NCBI GenBank assembly: GCA_001603145.1
Contig: LVBI01000016.1
Coordinates: forward strand, 1-45,155
Direction: 5' to 3'
DNA: 45,155 nucleotides
DNA from: Spirochaetales bacterium Spiro_07
Lineage (GTDB): Bacteria > Spirochaetota > Spirochaetia > Treponematales > Treponemataceae
Position 1 is the first letter of the stretch, and each line of letters opens with the position of its first letter. Below the pieces are notes generated by a model that searched no databases, had not been told where the DNA came from, and was given only the letters and a program-made list of their open reading frames with translations. Of this stretch, positions 1-8,351 are shown piece after piece. The translations under genes and the position numbers were made by a program.

Positions 1-837
1 TTTCACAACCGAAGCGCGTTCAACATGTCTACCGGCTCAAACGAGCGGAGCTATAAGCAGCACTGGCACTCTTACGGCGAGATTCTGCTTGTAGGGCCGG
101 GCGAAAGGAACATTTTCAGCGTGAACCAGAAAAACTACAGCCTTGTTGAAGGCGATTTTGTCTTAATCTGGCCGATGGAGATGCATGCGATAATCGACGC
201 TGATCGCAAGGAATCTCTTGTGATTCAGTTCAGCAGCTCTTTCGCCAATTCGCTGTTCGACATGCAGCGCATCATGCACTTTTATCACAACATGCATGTG
301 CTTTGCATAAATGCGCACCCCGAACTTGTTGCGTCTCTCGGCAAAATTGCCAATCAGATGAAAGAGATATTCTTCGCCAATAAATTTGACCGCGAGATTC
401 AGTGCTGCATGCTGCTCATGCAGTTCATGATGATTCTTGACGAGCACAGAAACGACTTTGCAGCAGAGCTTGGCACAGAAAAGCGCGACAGTTACCCCGA
501 CGACGTAATAAGGCGCATGATGTATGTAACCGACTACATAAAGAACAACCTTACGGACGAAGATTTGTCTCAAACCGCAATGGCAGACAAGGCAGGCTTG
601 AGCAAAGACTATTTTTCGCGGATTTTCAAGAACATAACAGGGCAGAACTATTCAAAATGGCTTAACCTTATAAGAATTGAAAAAGCCATCACGCTGCTGT
701 CTGACAAAACACTGCCGCTCACAGAAGTAGCCATGCTTTCCGGCTTTCAAAGCATCCCCACCTTCAACCGCGTCTTTTCGGCCGAAAAAGGCATGCCCCC
801 AAGCGAGTACAGAGAACTGTATGCAATATGGAAATAG
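1..837 (+). CDS. AraC-family transcriptional regulator, 5' end cut by window
   Basis: The frame is open to the left edge of the window, so the first ATG at 25 is probably internal and the true start lies outside. The N-terminal part looks like a cupin-type sensing domain (HWHSYGEILLVGPGERNIF, then a long helical stretch). The last ~100 residues are an AraC-type double helix-turn-helix: the first helix pair lies around DEDLSQTAMADKAGLSKDYF, followed by FKNITGQNYSKWLNLIRIEKA and the typical ending GFQSIPTFNRVFSAEKGMPPSEYR. Members of this family usually sense a sugar or related ligand and activate nearby catabolic genes. The two xylosidase genes in the first 8 kb make xylan-derived sugars a plausible signal, but that is inference from context only. 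Confidence 0.85.
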   Translation, partial: FHNRSAFNMSTGSNERSYKQHWHSYGEILLVGPGERNIFSVNQKNYSLVEGDFVLIWPMEMHAIIDADRKESLVIQFSSSFANSLFDMQRIMHFYHNMHVLCINAHPELVASLGKIANQMKEIFFANKFDREIQCCMLLMQFMMILDEHRNDFAAELGTEKRDSYPDDVIRRMMYVTDYIKNNLTDEDLSQTAMADKAGLSKDYFSRIFKNITGQNYSKWLNLIRIEKAITLLSDKTLPLTEVAMLSGFQSIPTFNRVFSAEKGMPPSEYRELYAIWK

Positions 838-892
838 CTTTCGGGGATTAATCTACAATGCCGAAGATAAGTCAACCAACTTTTTACTAACG

Positions 893-1041
893 GGGTTTTT
901 AGGGGCAGAACCCCTGAACGGTGCTGGGGAAGATAGGGATTGAAGGGGAAAGAACCCCACGCTTCCGAGTAGAGGGGTGTCTTTCCCCTTCAAAAGTTCA
1001 GAGGCGCTTTCAAGTGTCAAAAGTTCCGCACCTTTCAAGTG
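893..1041. repeat. Intergenic palindromic element
   Basis: The gap between the regulator and the next gene is filled by nested inverted repeats. A 13-bp arm at 941-953 pairs with 980-992 and continues inward as 954-958 with 974-978 after one bulged base, giving an 18-bp stem. A smaller GGGG/CCCC hairpin lies at 893-914. The word CTTTCAAGTG is directly repeated at about 1008 and 1032. A 63-codon minus-strand frame across it has the composition of a repeat rather than a gene. No terminator U-run follows the stem. Confidence 0.5.
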
Positions 1042-1089
1042 CAATTTTCATGCATAAAACAAAAAAATGATTTAGAATTAAATACACTT

Positions 1090-1896
1090 ATGGAGAACCT
1101 CTACCACTACACTGACTTTAACGCTATGCGCGGCATTATCACTAAAGGCGAAATCTGGCTCTGGAACTTGCGCCGCATGAATGACAGCCAGGAAATGCAG
1201 TATTTCATCAAGGAGCTGAAAATTGCGCTCAAAAAGCTGCTCGCGCCGGAAGACTGCTGCCGCATGGAAGAGCTTTTCAGCATAAACTTAAAAGACTTTG
1301 ACAAGCTTTCAAGCTACGCAAGCTGTTTCAGCGAATACGCCGACGATGCGGCGCAATGGTCGCGCTATGCAAAGAACGGCATGGGCGTGTGCATTGCCTT
1401 TGACAAGGCGCTTCTCGCCAAAATCGGCGATGCCGGGCACGCGCCGCTCTGCAAGGTGAGCTACTCGAAAAGCTGCGACAATCTTGAGATTGTGCAGAAG
1501 CTTGCAGACGTAATCAAAAACAAAGAAGATTACAGCTCAGACAAGGTTCAGGAACTTTTCAACGATTTAATCACAAGCTCGCCGCTTTTCAAGCATCCGT
1601 CTTTCATAAGCGAAAAGGAATACCGGCTTGTTTCGCTTCCATATAACGTAAGCGAATATCTGGGCGAGCCGCATTTCTTTGTTGAAGAGACGAACATCAA
1701 GAAATATTTCATCCTCAACTTGCGCGGCGTGTGCGAAAGCCTCGGCATAAAATATGCAGACCTTTTCAACGAAATCTGCATCGGACCGCAGGCGCGTGTG
1801 ACTAAAGACGTACTTTCAGATTATTTTGCTGCAACCGGCATGAGCAAGCTTTGCCCCAAAATCACAGCTTCCGAATGCCCTCTCCGCAGGTTCTAG
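1090..1896 (+). CDS. DUF2971 family protein
   Basis: The protein is 268 residues if it starts at the ATG at 1090 (MENLYHYTDFNAMRGII), which is where the family's conserved N-terminus begins; an upstream in-frame ATG at 1039 adds 17 atypical residues inside a repeat. DUF2971 proteins share a beginning of the form LYHYT...L..G.IWL.N...MND, seen here as GEIWLWNLRRMNDSQE, and a middle segment SCFSEYADDAAQWSRYAKNG. The family resembles ADP-ribosyltransferase-like or defence-associated folds in some analyses, but no activity can be assigned. No signal peptide is visible, so it is probably cytoplasmic. It stands alone between two repeat-rich gaps. Confidence 0.8.
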   Translation: MENLYHYTDFNAMRGIITKGEIWLWNLRRMNDSQEMQYFIKELKIALKKLLAPEDCCRMEELFSINLKDFDKLSSYASCFSEYADDAAQWSRYAKNGMGVCIAFDKALLAKIGDAGHAPLCKVSYSKSCDNLEIVQKLADVIKNKEDYSSDKVQELFNDLITSSPLFKHPSFISEKEYRLVSLPYNVSEYLGEPHFFVEETNIKKYFILNLRGVCESLGIKYADLFNEICIGPQARVTKDVLSDYFAATGMSKLCPKITASECPLRRF

Positions 1897-1904
1897 CTTG
1901 TTGC

Positions 1905-2250
1905 ATAAACAACAGCTATCGGTTGCGGAGCCTGGTTCAAAACCGCGCAATACTCTTTTCGCAACAGCCTTGCCTACGATTAAAGCTTGTCTGGCGAAAA
2001 GCGCCACTTTTTGCTTACACAAAAACCGGCAGCATTTGGGTATGTTATTTCAAGTTTTGCACTAGCAAAACTTGGCAGTTTCGCTAGATTAGCTCAAAAC
2101 CGTAGTTCAATCTAAAAGCGAAATGCATGCACTGTTTGTTGTATAGAAACTATAAATATGTCGCTATCGCGACAACAACAAACAGAGTGTTTTTGCCCCA
2201 GTCTCCGCGCCCTTCCGCCGCTTTTTCACCAAGCCAGACAAGGACAGATA
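1905..2250. repeat. Mosaic intergenic repeat region, copy A
   Basis: This gap carries several modules that recur in the 41800-42400 gap. They include a block around 1975-2030 containing CTGGCGAAAAGCGCC and ACCGGCAG, a GCGGAGC..GGTTCAAAACCGCGC block near 1925, a hairpin CAAGTTTTGC-acta-GCAAAACTTG at 2051-2074 (also at 42148 and 42286), and the three-way-junction element at 2132-2185. Module order differs from the second region, so it behaves as a mosaic rather than one unit. No convincing gene is present. Confidence 0.6.
2132..2185 (+). repeat. Three-way-junction inverted repeat, copy A
   Basis: An 11-bp outer stem (CTGTTTGTTGT at 2132-2142 with its complement at 2175-2185) encloses two small hairpins: ATAG-AAA-CTAT at 2143-2153 and GTCGC-TATC-GCGAC at 2160-2173. 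The second copy at 41994-42047 keeps the architecture with a compensatory pair change and a G.U wobble. The strand is inferred from the wobble, which pairs only on the plus strand. Confidence 0.55.
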
Positions 2251-2313
2251 TGCTTGCACCAGACATTGAATTCGCATACAATCTGAAAAAATGGCAAACC
2301 ACAAGGAAAAACT

Positions 2314-3846
2314 ATGAAATATCAGATTAGCGGCAAAGAAGATGTGCTTTTCAACAACAATACATTTTACTGCATCGGCACAGGCAGAATGGGGCTTGCG
2401 CTTCAGCAGAAATATCTTGAGCAGCTTGCGTTCGTGCAAGAAAAGCTCGGTTTTGAGCATATTCGCGGCCATGGCCTTTTCAGCGACGACATGGCGATTT
2501 ATCACGAATATAAGAAGAGCAAAGATTCAGAGCAGACTTTCGTAGAATACAACTGGACTTATCTCGACATGGTGATGGATTCATACAAAAAGCTGAACAT
2601 CAAGCCGTTTCTTGAGCTTGGCTTTATGCCGAAGCAGCTTGCAAGCGGCGAGCAGTGCGTCTTTTATTGGCGCGGCAACGTTACGCCGCCAAAAGACTAC
2701 GGCCGCTGGACGGCGCTTGTAAAGGCAACGCTGAATCATTTGATTTCGCGCTACGGCAGGGATGAAGTTGTTACATGGCCGGTTGAAGTGTGGAACGAGC
2801 CGAACCTTACGGTTTTCTGGAAAGACAGCGACATGAACGAATACTTCAAGCTTTACGACCTGACTTCGCGCGCCGTAAAGGAAGTTGACCCGCGCTTTAA
2901 GGTCGGCGGCCCTGCTGTCTGCGGCGGCACAGACAAGGAATGGATCAAATCGTTCCTGGAATTTGTAAAGGAGCACAAATGCCCGATTGACTTTGTGAGC
3001 CGCCACCACTACACCACCGAAGCGCCTGCCCCGGATGGTCATTACGGCTACCCGAAGCTTCACCCTAAAGAGAAATGCTTTGAGCAGCTTGATTCTACGC
3101 GCCCGCTTGTAGATTCATTCAAAGAATTTAAGGGAATGGACATTCATGTAACAGAATACAACACGTCTTACATTCCGAATGCGCCTGTGCATGACACGAA
3201 TTTGAACGCCGCATATATTGCGAACATGCTTTCGACTTTCGGCGACAACCACAAGTCTTATTCTTACTGGACTTTCGGCGACATTTTTGAGGAATGGGGC
3301 GTGCCTTTTACGCCTTTTCACGGCGGCTTCGGGCTTGTGGCAAACGGCCTTATACCGAAACCGACGTTCTGGACTTTTGCGTTTTACAAGCAGCTTATGC
3401 AAGACTACGAAAAATGCGTGCTGAAAACGCCTGAATGTATCGTGGTTCAGTGCAGAAAAGACAAAGACAAGCTGAAAAAAGGCGAAGAGGCGGTCTATTA
3501 CAAAGGCATCGCATGGAACGTAGACACCGAAATGAGCGGCTCAACGCTTGATCTTGAGCTTGAGCTGCCGCTTGACGCCCAAACCGAAGCGAACGTGCTG
3601 CTCACAAGGCTTGTCGATGAAGAGACCTGCAACCCGCTTAAAGTCTGGCACGATTTGGGCGAGCACGCAAACCCAGACGAAGCTGAAATTGCCGTGCTTA
3701 GAGAGAGCGCAACACCGCTTGTAAAGACTTGCCGCACAAGCAACTGCGTCAAGCTTGAGCTTAAAGAGAACGCTGCCTGCTATTTTGAACTCCGCACCGC
3801 CGCCATCAACAACGACCGCGGCTACACCTATGGGAGATTAAGCTAA
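2314..3846 (+). CDS. xynB: GH39 beta-xylosidase, intracellular
   Basis: The enzyme removes xylose from the non-reducing end of xylo-oligosaccharides with retention of configuration. The 510-residue length and the whole N-terminal TIM barrel fit GH39. Both catalytic glutamates are visible: the acid/base in PVEVWNEPNL (Glu162) and the nucleophile in HVTEYNTSY (Glu281). Flanking family signatures include the RHHYTTEAP loop and SYWTFGDIFEEWG. A C-terminal beta domain follows from about residue 375. There is no signal peptide, so it acts on imported oligosaccharides. The start at 2314 is preceded by AAGGAAAAAC. Together with the GH120 gene at 6324 it suggests a small xylan-utilisation locus, perhaps controlled by the AraC regulator upstream. 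Confidence 0.92.
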   Translation: MKYQISGKEDVLFNNNTFYCIGTGRMGLALQQKYLEQLAFVQEKLGFEHIRGHGLFSDDMAIYHEYKKSKDSEQTFVEYNWTYLDMVMDSYKKLNIKPFLELGFMPKQLASGEQCVFYWRGNVTPPKDYGRWTALVKATLNHLISRYGRDEVVTWPVEVWNEPNLTVFWKDSDMNEYFKLYDLTSRAVKEVDPRFKVGGPAVCGGTDKEWIKSFLEFVKEHKCPIDFVSRHHYTTEAPAPDGHYGYPKLHPKEKCFEQLDSTRPLVDSFKEFKGMDIHVTEYNTSYIPNAPVHDTNLNAAYIANMLSTFGDNHKSYSYWTFGDIFEEWGVPFTPFHGGFGLVANGLIPKPTFWTFAFYKQLMQDYEKCVLKTPECIVVQCRKDKDKLKKGEEAVYYKGIAWNVDTEMSGSTLDLELELPLDAQTEANVLLTRLVDEETCNPLKVWHDLGEHANPDEAEIAVLRESATPLVKTCRTSNCVKLELKENAACYFELRTAAINNDRGYTYGRLS

Positions 3847-3857
3847 TGCGAAAAGAA

Positions 3858-5378
3858 TTATTGAATATCACCGTACAGGGTTTCCAGTTCGGGGCGGCAC
3901 TGTAGGAAGACTCTGCCGAGGTTCGGGTCAAAATGCGAGCCGAGCGATTCTTCTATGATGCCGAAAGCTTTGTCGAAGCTCATGCTCTCTTTGTAGCAGC
4001 GTTTGCTTACAAGCGCGTCGAACACGTCTGCAAGCGCCATTATACGCGCCTCAAGCGGAATCGCTTCGCCGGCGAGCTTTTCGGGGTAGCCTGAACCGTC
4101 CCACTTTTCGTGGTGATAATGCGCAACGTTTATGGCAATCTGCTTGAAACCGGCGTCATCAACCTCGCTTAAGACGTTCTCGACAATGCGCGCGCCCTCT
4201 GCGGCATGAGCCTTCATCATGTCATATTCTTCTGCCGTAAACCGGCCGGGCTTCCGCAAAATTGCATCAAGAACAGCGATTTTGCCGAGGTCGTGCATAG
4301 GTGCGGCCTTAATCACATCGCTGTAGAATTTTTCAGAAAGGTGGGCATATTTTGGGCTTTTCTTAAGCACGTCTACAAAAACACGCACGCCGCTGCTTGT
4401 GCGCTTGATGTGACCGCCGGTTGAGTTGTCACGGCTTTCTACCATTGTCGCCATGCCGGTAACAACAGAATTCTGCACCGACACAAGCTTCTTCGTCTTA
4501 GAGTCAATCACCGTCGTCATTTTGTTGAACGAATCAGCAAGCTCGCCGAAAATATCAGCTGAAACCACGTTGACGTGCTGCGAATAATCGCCCTCGGCAA
4601 TTTCTTGCGTGCCTTCCTTGAGCTTTTCAAGCGGCACAGAAAAATAGCTGATGAAATACTTGGTTATGATAAGACCGAATACGATGAAAAAGCAAAAAAT
4701 TATGTGGATGACCGTGTTTTCGTGGAACGTTTCGGCATCTATGCTGACAAAATATGTAACCATAAGCAAGAACACCGGCAGCACGAGCACCGAAATGTAA
4801 AAGATTACAAACAGGAAACGCACCGAAACTTTGAACAAGCCTTTTTCAAAGTTGATGTTTCCGCTTGGAAAATATTTCGGCAGCACGATTTTCCTGTGAA
4901 TCGAATTCAGCAAAAAATAATAGAACGAAAAAAAGAATATCGCATCAAGAAACGAATAAATGAAATATACCGAATAAGAGCCTTTCTCAAAAAGTGACAT
5001 GTCCTTAATCTGCAAGACAAAGTTTGCCGCAAGCAGCGTAAGCGAAGGCACAAAAACAAGCAGAACAAGCGCGCTCAGCGAAATCGGGTAATTGATGAAG
5101 CGCGCCTTCAACTTATCGCTTTTCACAAGAAAAATGTACAGCAGCATAAGCACGATAGGCACAACTTGCAGCAGGCTGAATATCAATGAAACGTTCAACG
5201 GAATGTTCTCAAGCGGGCTGCTGTTAAAGATATAATCCACAAGCTTTGAATTGCGTGAAAGCGCGAAATAGACTTTATACAGCATAAGATTTAATGCTTG
5301 CGTAATCAGAAAAACTACGAAAATCAGCACGCTATATACGAGGCCGGTGCGGATGTAAACTTTTTTTGTTAGTTGCAT
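3858..5378 (-). CDS. Membrane-bound HD-GYP domain protein, putative c-di-GMP phosphodiesterase
   Basis: The 506-residue protein has about six hydrophobic segments in its first 240 residues, a HAMP linker at about 240-292 (VPLEKLKEGTQEIAEGDYSQHV), and a C-terminal HD-GYP domain. The metal-binding pair is in MHDLGKI (His362, Asp363), followed by HHEKWDGSGYP (GYP at 430-432) and ALADVFDALVSKR. HD-GYP proteins of this type hydrolyse cyclic di-GMP and so lower its level; the membrane part is the likely sensor. The ORF ends tail-to-tail with the GH39 gene, 11 bases apart. No Shine-Dalgarno sequence precedes the ATG, and a good -10 box ends only six bases before it, so the mRNA is probably leaderless. 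Confidence 0.9.
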   Translation of the reverse strand: MQLTKKVYIRTGLVYSVLIFVVFLITQALNLMLYKVYFALSRNSKLVDYIFNSSPLENIPLNVSLIFSLLQVVPIVLMLLYIFLVKSDKLKARFINYPISLSALVLLVFVPSLTLLAANFVLQIKDMSLFEKGSYSVYFIYSFLDAIFFFSFYYFLLNSIHRKIVLPKYFPSGNINFEKGLFKVSVRFLFVIFYISVLVLPVFLLMVTYFVSIDAETFHENTVIHIIFCFFIVFGLIITKYFISYFSVPLEKLKEGTQEIAEGDYSQHVNVVSADIFGELADSFNKMTTVIDSKTKKLVSVQNSVVTGMATMVESRDNSTGGHIKRTSSGVRVFVDVLKKSPKYAHLSEKFYSDVIKAAPMHDLGKIAVLDAILRKPGRFTAEEYDMMKAHAAEGARIVENVLSEVDDAGFKQIAINVAHYHHEKWDGSGYPEKLAGEAIPLEARIMALADVFDALVSKRCYKESMSFDKAFGIIEESLGSHFDPNLGRVFLQCRPELETLYGDIQ

Positions 5379-5384
5379 GGGCTC

Positions 5385-5413
5385 ATTATACTCTTAATTG
5401 ATGGAACGGGCAA
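5385..5413 (-). promoter_or_regulatory. Sigma-70-like promoter giving a leaderless mRNA
   Basis: On the minus strand TTGCCC (5413-5408) is followed after 17 bases by a perfect TATAAT (5390-5385). Only GAGCCC separates the -10 box from the ATG at 5378, so normal start-site spacing places +1 on or next to the A of the start codon. Confidence 0.6.
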
Positions 5414-5558
5414 ACCCTTAATTAAGCTAATACGCGTATTTCAAAAAATAGTGCTTACTTCCCGTCGGAAATCCGCGCTTCAGCCACAAGCGAGCTTTGC
5501 AATCCCGCTCCACTGCGCCTTTTTTTGAGATTTTGCCTGAATTCTAGCTTTTTCCGTG

Positions 5559-5587
5559 TTGCAAAAGCGGCAGTTGTTCTGTATTCT
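5559..5587 (+). promoter_or_regulatory. Putative sigma-70 promoter of the cysteine-cluster gene
   Basis: TTGCAA at 5559-5564, a 17-base spacer and TATTCT at 5582-5587 lie 17 bases before the ATG at 5605, with GGAG at 5596-5599. The rest of the 226-base gap shows nothing else clear. Confidence 0.45.
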
Positions 5588-5604
5588 TTGCTTTCGGAGC
5601 GAAT

Positions 5605-6285
5605 ATGTCACAAATTTCAGGGATTTTGGAAAAGCTTGAGGGCACGTCTGTTTATGATGTGCTTGTAAATATGGAAGAAGCTTATGAGCGCATAAGCGAA
5701 GAACAGGGCAGCTGGTATGACAAGGCTAAATTCACCTGCCCTTCAGGCTGCGGCCAATGCTGCGAAAATTTTGAGCCTGACTTATTTGAGTGCGAGGCGC
5801 TTTATATGGCGGCTTGGATGCTCGAAAACCAGCGCGAAGTTGCTCTTCAAATAGCCGAGGGCAAATTTCCATTTGAAAAAGCGAAAGGCTGCCAGCTTTT
5901 CAACCCAGATTCGCCATACCATTGCACAATCTATCAAGGCAGAGCTTTTATCTGCCGGCTTTTCGGCGCAGCAAGCTCTTACTCTAAAGACGGCCGGAAA
6001 AGCTGGAAACCTTGCAAATTCTATCCTTCGTCTGTGCTTGCAAGCCACACACCGCCGCTTGAGCACCGCCAGTATTCAGAAGAAGAAACGCTTAACGTGC
6101 TCGGTTCAGTGCCGCCCGCAATGAGCGACCTTATGCAGAGCGCATTGTCGTTCATTCCAGATTCTGAACGCACGGTCGTAATCCGCGACATTCTGCCGGC
6201 CACAATCAAAAAGCTGATGTGGCTTATGAACATGAACGGCAACGACAACCCGAACGGCACGCCGAACGCACCGATGGCGGCATAA
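5605..6285 (+). CDS. YkgJ-type CxxCxxCC zinc/iron-chelating protein
   Basis: This 226-residue soluble protein has the cysteine cluster CPSGCGQCC (Cys45, 49, 52, 53) and later cysteines in HCTIYQGRAFICRLFG and PCKFYP, the pattern of the YkgJ / zinc- or iron-chelating family. The metal and reaction are not established for most members. The N-terminal ~40 residues are helical and acidic. Start at 5605 is supported by GGAG six bases upstream. It converges with the GH120 gene, whose end is 39 bases away. The C-terminus is low in complexity (NGNDNPNGTPNAPMAA). Confidence 0.8.
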   Translation: MSQISGILEKLEGTSVYDVLVNMEEAYERISEEQGSWYDKAKFTCPSGCGQCCENFEPDLFECEALYMAAWMLENQREVALQIAEGKFPFEKAKGCQLFNPDSPYHCTIYQGRAFICRLFGAASSYSKDGRKSWKPCKFYPSSVLASHTPPLEHRQYSEEETLNVLGSVPPAMSDLMQSALSFIPDSERTVVIRDILPATIKKLMWLMNMNGNDNPNGTPNAPMAA

Positions 6286-6323
6286 GCTGCTGCAGTGCAT
6301 TCGGTCTAAGCCTTGCGCAATTG

Positions 6324-8351
6324 CTAAAAAAGCGGTTCGCTTATTTCAGTTTTGTCTGCAAAACAGCCCGGCAAAACAGCCCCGGAGCGTTTTTTGCCTG
6401 AAAAGTCTGTGTCAAACGTAATCGGCGAACCGTCAGGGTTTTCATACTTCTCTTCCGGCTCAAACGCCATCATTATGTCGTCTGTGTGCATAAGCTTGCA
6501 GGCGGTTTCGGGCAGCACGTCGTAAAGGTTTGTCTTAAGCTTGATTTTGCCGTCAACCTCTTCATAGCCGATTGTAACTTTGCTTGTCTTGTCGACAACA
6601 GCGTCTTTTTCCTGCTTCATCGGTTTTGCGCCGTTAAAGTAGACGTTGCCGCCTGCCCAGACCGGCAGCTCTGAATAATAGCGGTCTGTCGTTACAGAGC
6701 CCATGCCGCAATAGCCATCGAACTGCTTGACCCACTTTTCATAAGTGGGGTACTTATCGTATTTAAACGTGCCGACCTTGATGTTGCCGTCGTCCCAATC
6801 GTTGTGGTTTGCCTCGTTTTCAAGCATTGCCGCCTTGAGCGCGGGCCGCATTTTCTGCTGAATGAAAATATTGTTGTAGAATTTGCAGTCGCCGTGAAGG
6901 ATTGTCATGAAGCCTGCAACTTCCGTTCTGTGCGGCATGTGGTAAGGCGTATAGCGCGGCGAAGGTCGTGTCGGCGAGCCGTTGTTTGTGCCAAGCCCTA
7001 CGGCGACGAAACTTCCGGCTATAATGTTGTGCACAACAGCAACGCCCTGCGTAGCAAGCTTTATCGCCTTATCAGAAAGAAAGATGTTGTTGTCTACGAG
7101 CGTCGGCCCATGCGAAACTTCGATGAACAAGTCTTCGGCGCAGCCACCCATGCTTTCTTTGTTCTGGTTGTACTCTTTAGGCAAAACATTGTCGTGGAAG
7201 AAATTCTGCGTAACCCGCGTGCCCTGCGCCTGCCAGTCAAGCCAGATTCCGCGTGTGCAATGATGAATGTGGTTGCGCCTGTAAATGCAGTCAATTGCGG
7301 CGTGCATCTTGATTCCGCCGATTTCAGCACCGGCAAGGTTCTGCTTGTTGTTGATGTGATGGATGTGGTTGTCTTCGATGAGTGAGAAAACGCCGCCAAG
7401 ATGGCCGACAATGCCGGTCTGGCCGCAATCGTGGATGTTGCAGCGCCGCACAATATGCGAGCCGATGTTCTCTTTTGACCAGCCTTCAACCTGCGCCTGG
7501 CAGATGCAGTCGCGCTCGGTCTGCGTGCCGTCTTTGAACTTCCATTTAAGCCATTTATTGTCGTTGTTCGGCTGGCAGTATTTGCCAAGCGAAATGCCAG
7601 AGCATTTTGATTCGTAAACTTCGCAGTCTTCGATAATCCAGCCCTTCGACCAGTGCGGGCCTATCATGCCTTCTTGATATGCCGTAGGCGGTGCCCACTG
7701 CGTTGCGGCTTTTGAAACAGTAAAGCCAGAAAGCGTGATATAGCTCTTGCCTTCAGCTTCCGGGTAGAAGCAGTTGCGGCGCACCGTAATTTCGACATTC
7801 TCTTCGTTAGGGTCTTTGTCCTGAAAATTCGCGTAGAACACAGTTTCGTCAGTCTTTTCGTCCTGTTCGGCGTACCACACGTATTTTGTGAATTCCTGAT
7901 CCCAAGACGGAACAAAAATTTCAGGTTTCTTCACTTCAGAGAGCTTCTGAACTTCATACATAGATTTGCCATTCAAGAAAACATCGCCTGTGTGCGCAAT
8001 CATGTATGCAATGAACCAGTCGCCACTGACGAGCGTGGTGTATGGGTTATATTTACCGAAAATCTTGTTTGAGACGCGCGCCGTGTAGACAGAGCCTGAA
8101 ACTTTCTTCCAGTTTTTCAGTTCTTCTGCACCTGTAATGTGCGCCGCAAGCGGCTTTTCTGAACGGTAGACAATCCGCTTCTTTTCAGTTCCGCCGTTCT
8201 TCGGGTTTACATATTCGCGGTAAATGCCAGGCGCAACAATCACCTCGTCGCCCGGCTCTGCAATTTTTGCAGCCTGCTGAATCTTGCTGAAAGGCTTCGC
8301 CTTTGTGCCGTCGCCGCCTTTTGCAGCAGCTGCATCTACATAATATTTCAT
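6324..8351 (-). CDS. xylC: GH120 beta-xylosidase, right-handed beta-helix, intracellular
   Basis: This 675-residue protein matches the characterised GH120 family (type XylC of Thermoanaerobacterium) from end to end: YYVDAAAAKGGDGTKAKPF at the start, the segment GPHWSKGWIIEDCEVYESKC, CGQTGIVGHLGGVFSLIEDN and the active-site region. By similarity to XylC the nucleophile is Asp372 in IWLDWQAQGTRV and the acid/base is Glu411 in DLFIEVSHGP. The two are 39 residues apart, against 23 in the XylC sequence as I recall it, because of an insert around NVLPKEYNQNKESMGGCA. There is no signal peptide, so like the GH39 enzyme it would act on imported xylo-oligosaccharides. RBS AAGGGG precedes the ATG. Confidence 0.9.
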   Translation of the reverse strand: MKYYVDAAAAKGGDGTKAKPFSKIQQAAKIAEPGDEVIVAPGIYREYVNPKNGGTEKKRIVYRSEKPLAAHITGAEELKNWKKVSGSVYTARVSNKIFGKYNPYTTLVSGDWFIAYMIAHTGDVFLNGKSMYEVQKLSEVKKPEIFVPSWDQEFTKYVWYAEQDEKTDETVFYANFQDKDPNEENVEITVRRNCFYPEAEGKSYITLSGFTVSKAATQWAPPTAYQEGMIGPHWSKGWIIEDCEVYESKCSGISLGKYCQPNNDNKWLKWKFKDGTQTERDCICQAQVEGWSKENIGSHIVRRCNIHDCGQTGIVGHLGGVFSLIEDNHIHHINNKQNLAGAEIGGIKMHAAIDCIYRRNHIHHCTRGIWLDWQAQGTRVTQNFFHDNVLPKEYNQNKESMGGCAEDLFIEVSHGPTLVDNNIFLSDKAIKLATQGVAVVHNIIAGSFVAVGLGTNNGSPTRPSPRYTPYHMPHRTEVAGFMTILHGDCKFYNNIFIQQKMRPALKAAMLENEANHNDWDDGNIKVGTFKYDKYPTYEKWVKQFDGYCGMGSVTTDRYYSELPVWAGGNVYFNGAKPMKQEKDAVVDKTSKVTIGYEEVDGKIKLKTNLYDVLPETACKLMHTDDIMMAFEPEEKYENPDGSPITFDTDFSGKKRSGAVLPGCFADKTEISEPLF

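Noticed and set aside
853-1044. 63-codon minus-strand gene
   Set aside because: It lies wholly inside a palindromic repeat and its composition follows the repeat; no ribosome binding site or family.
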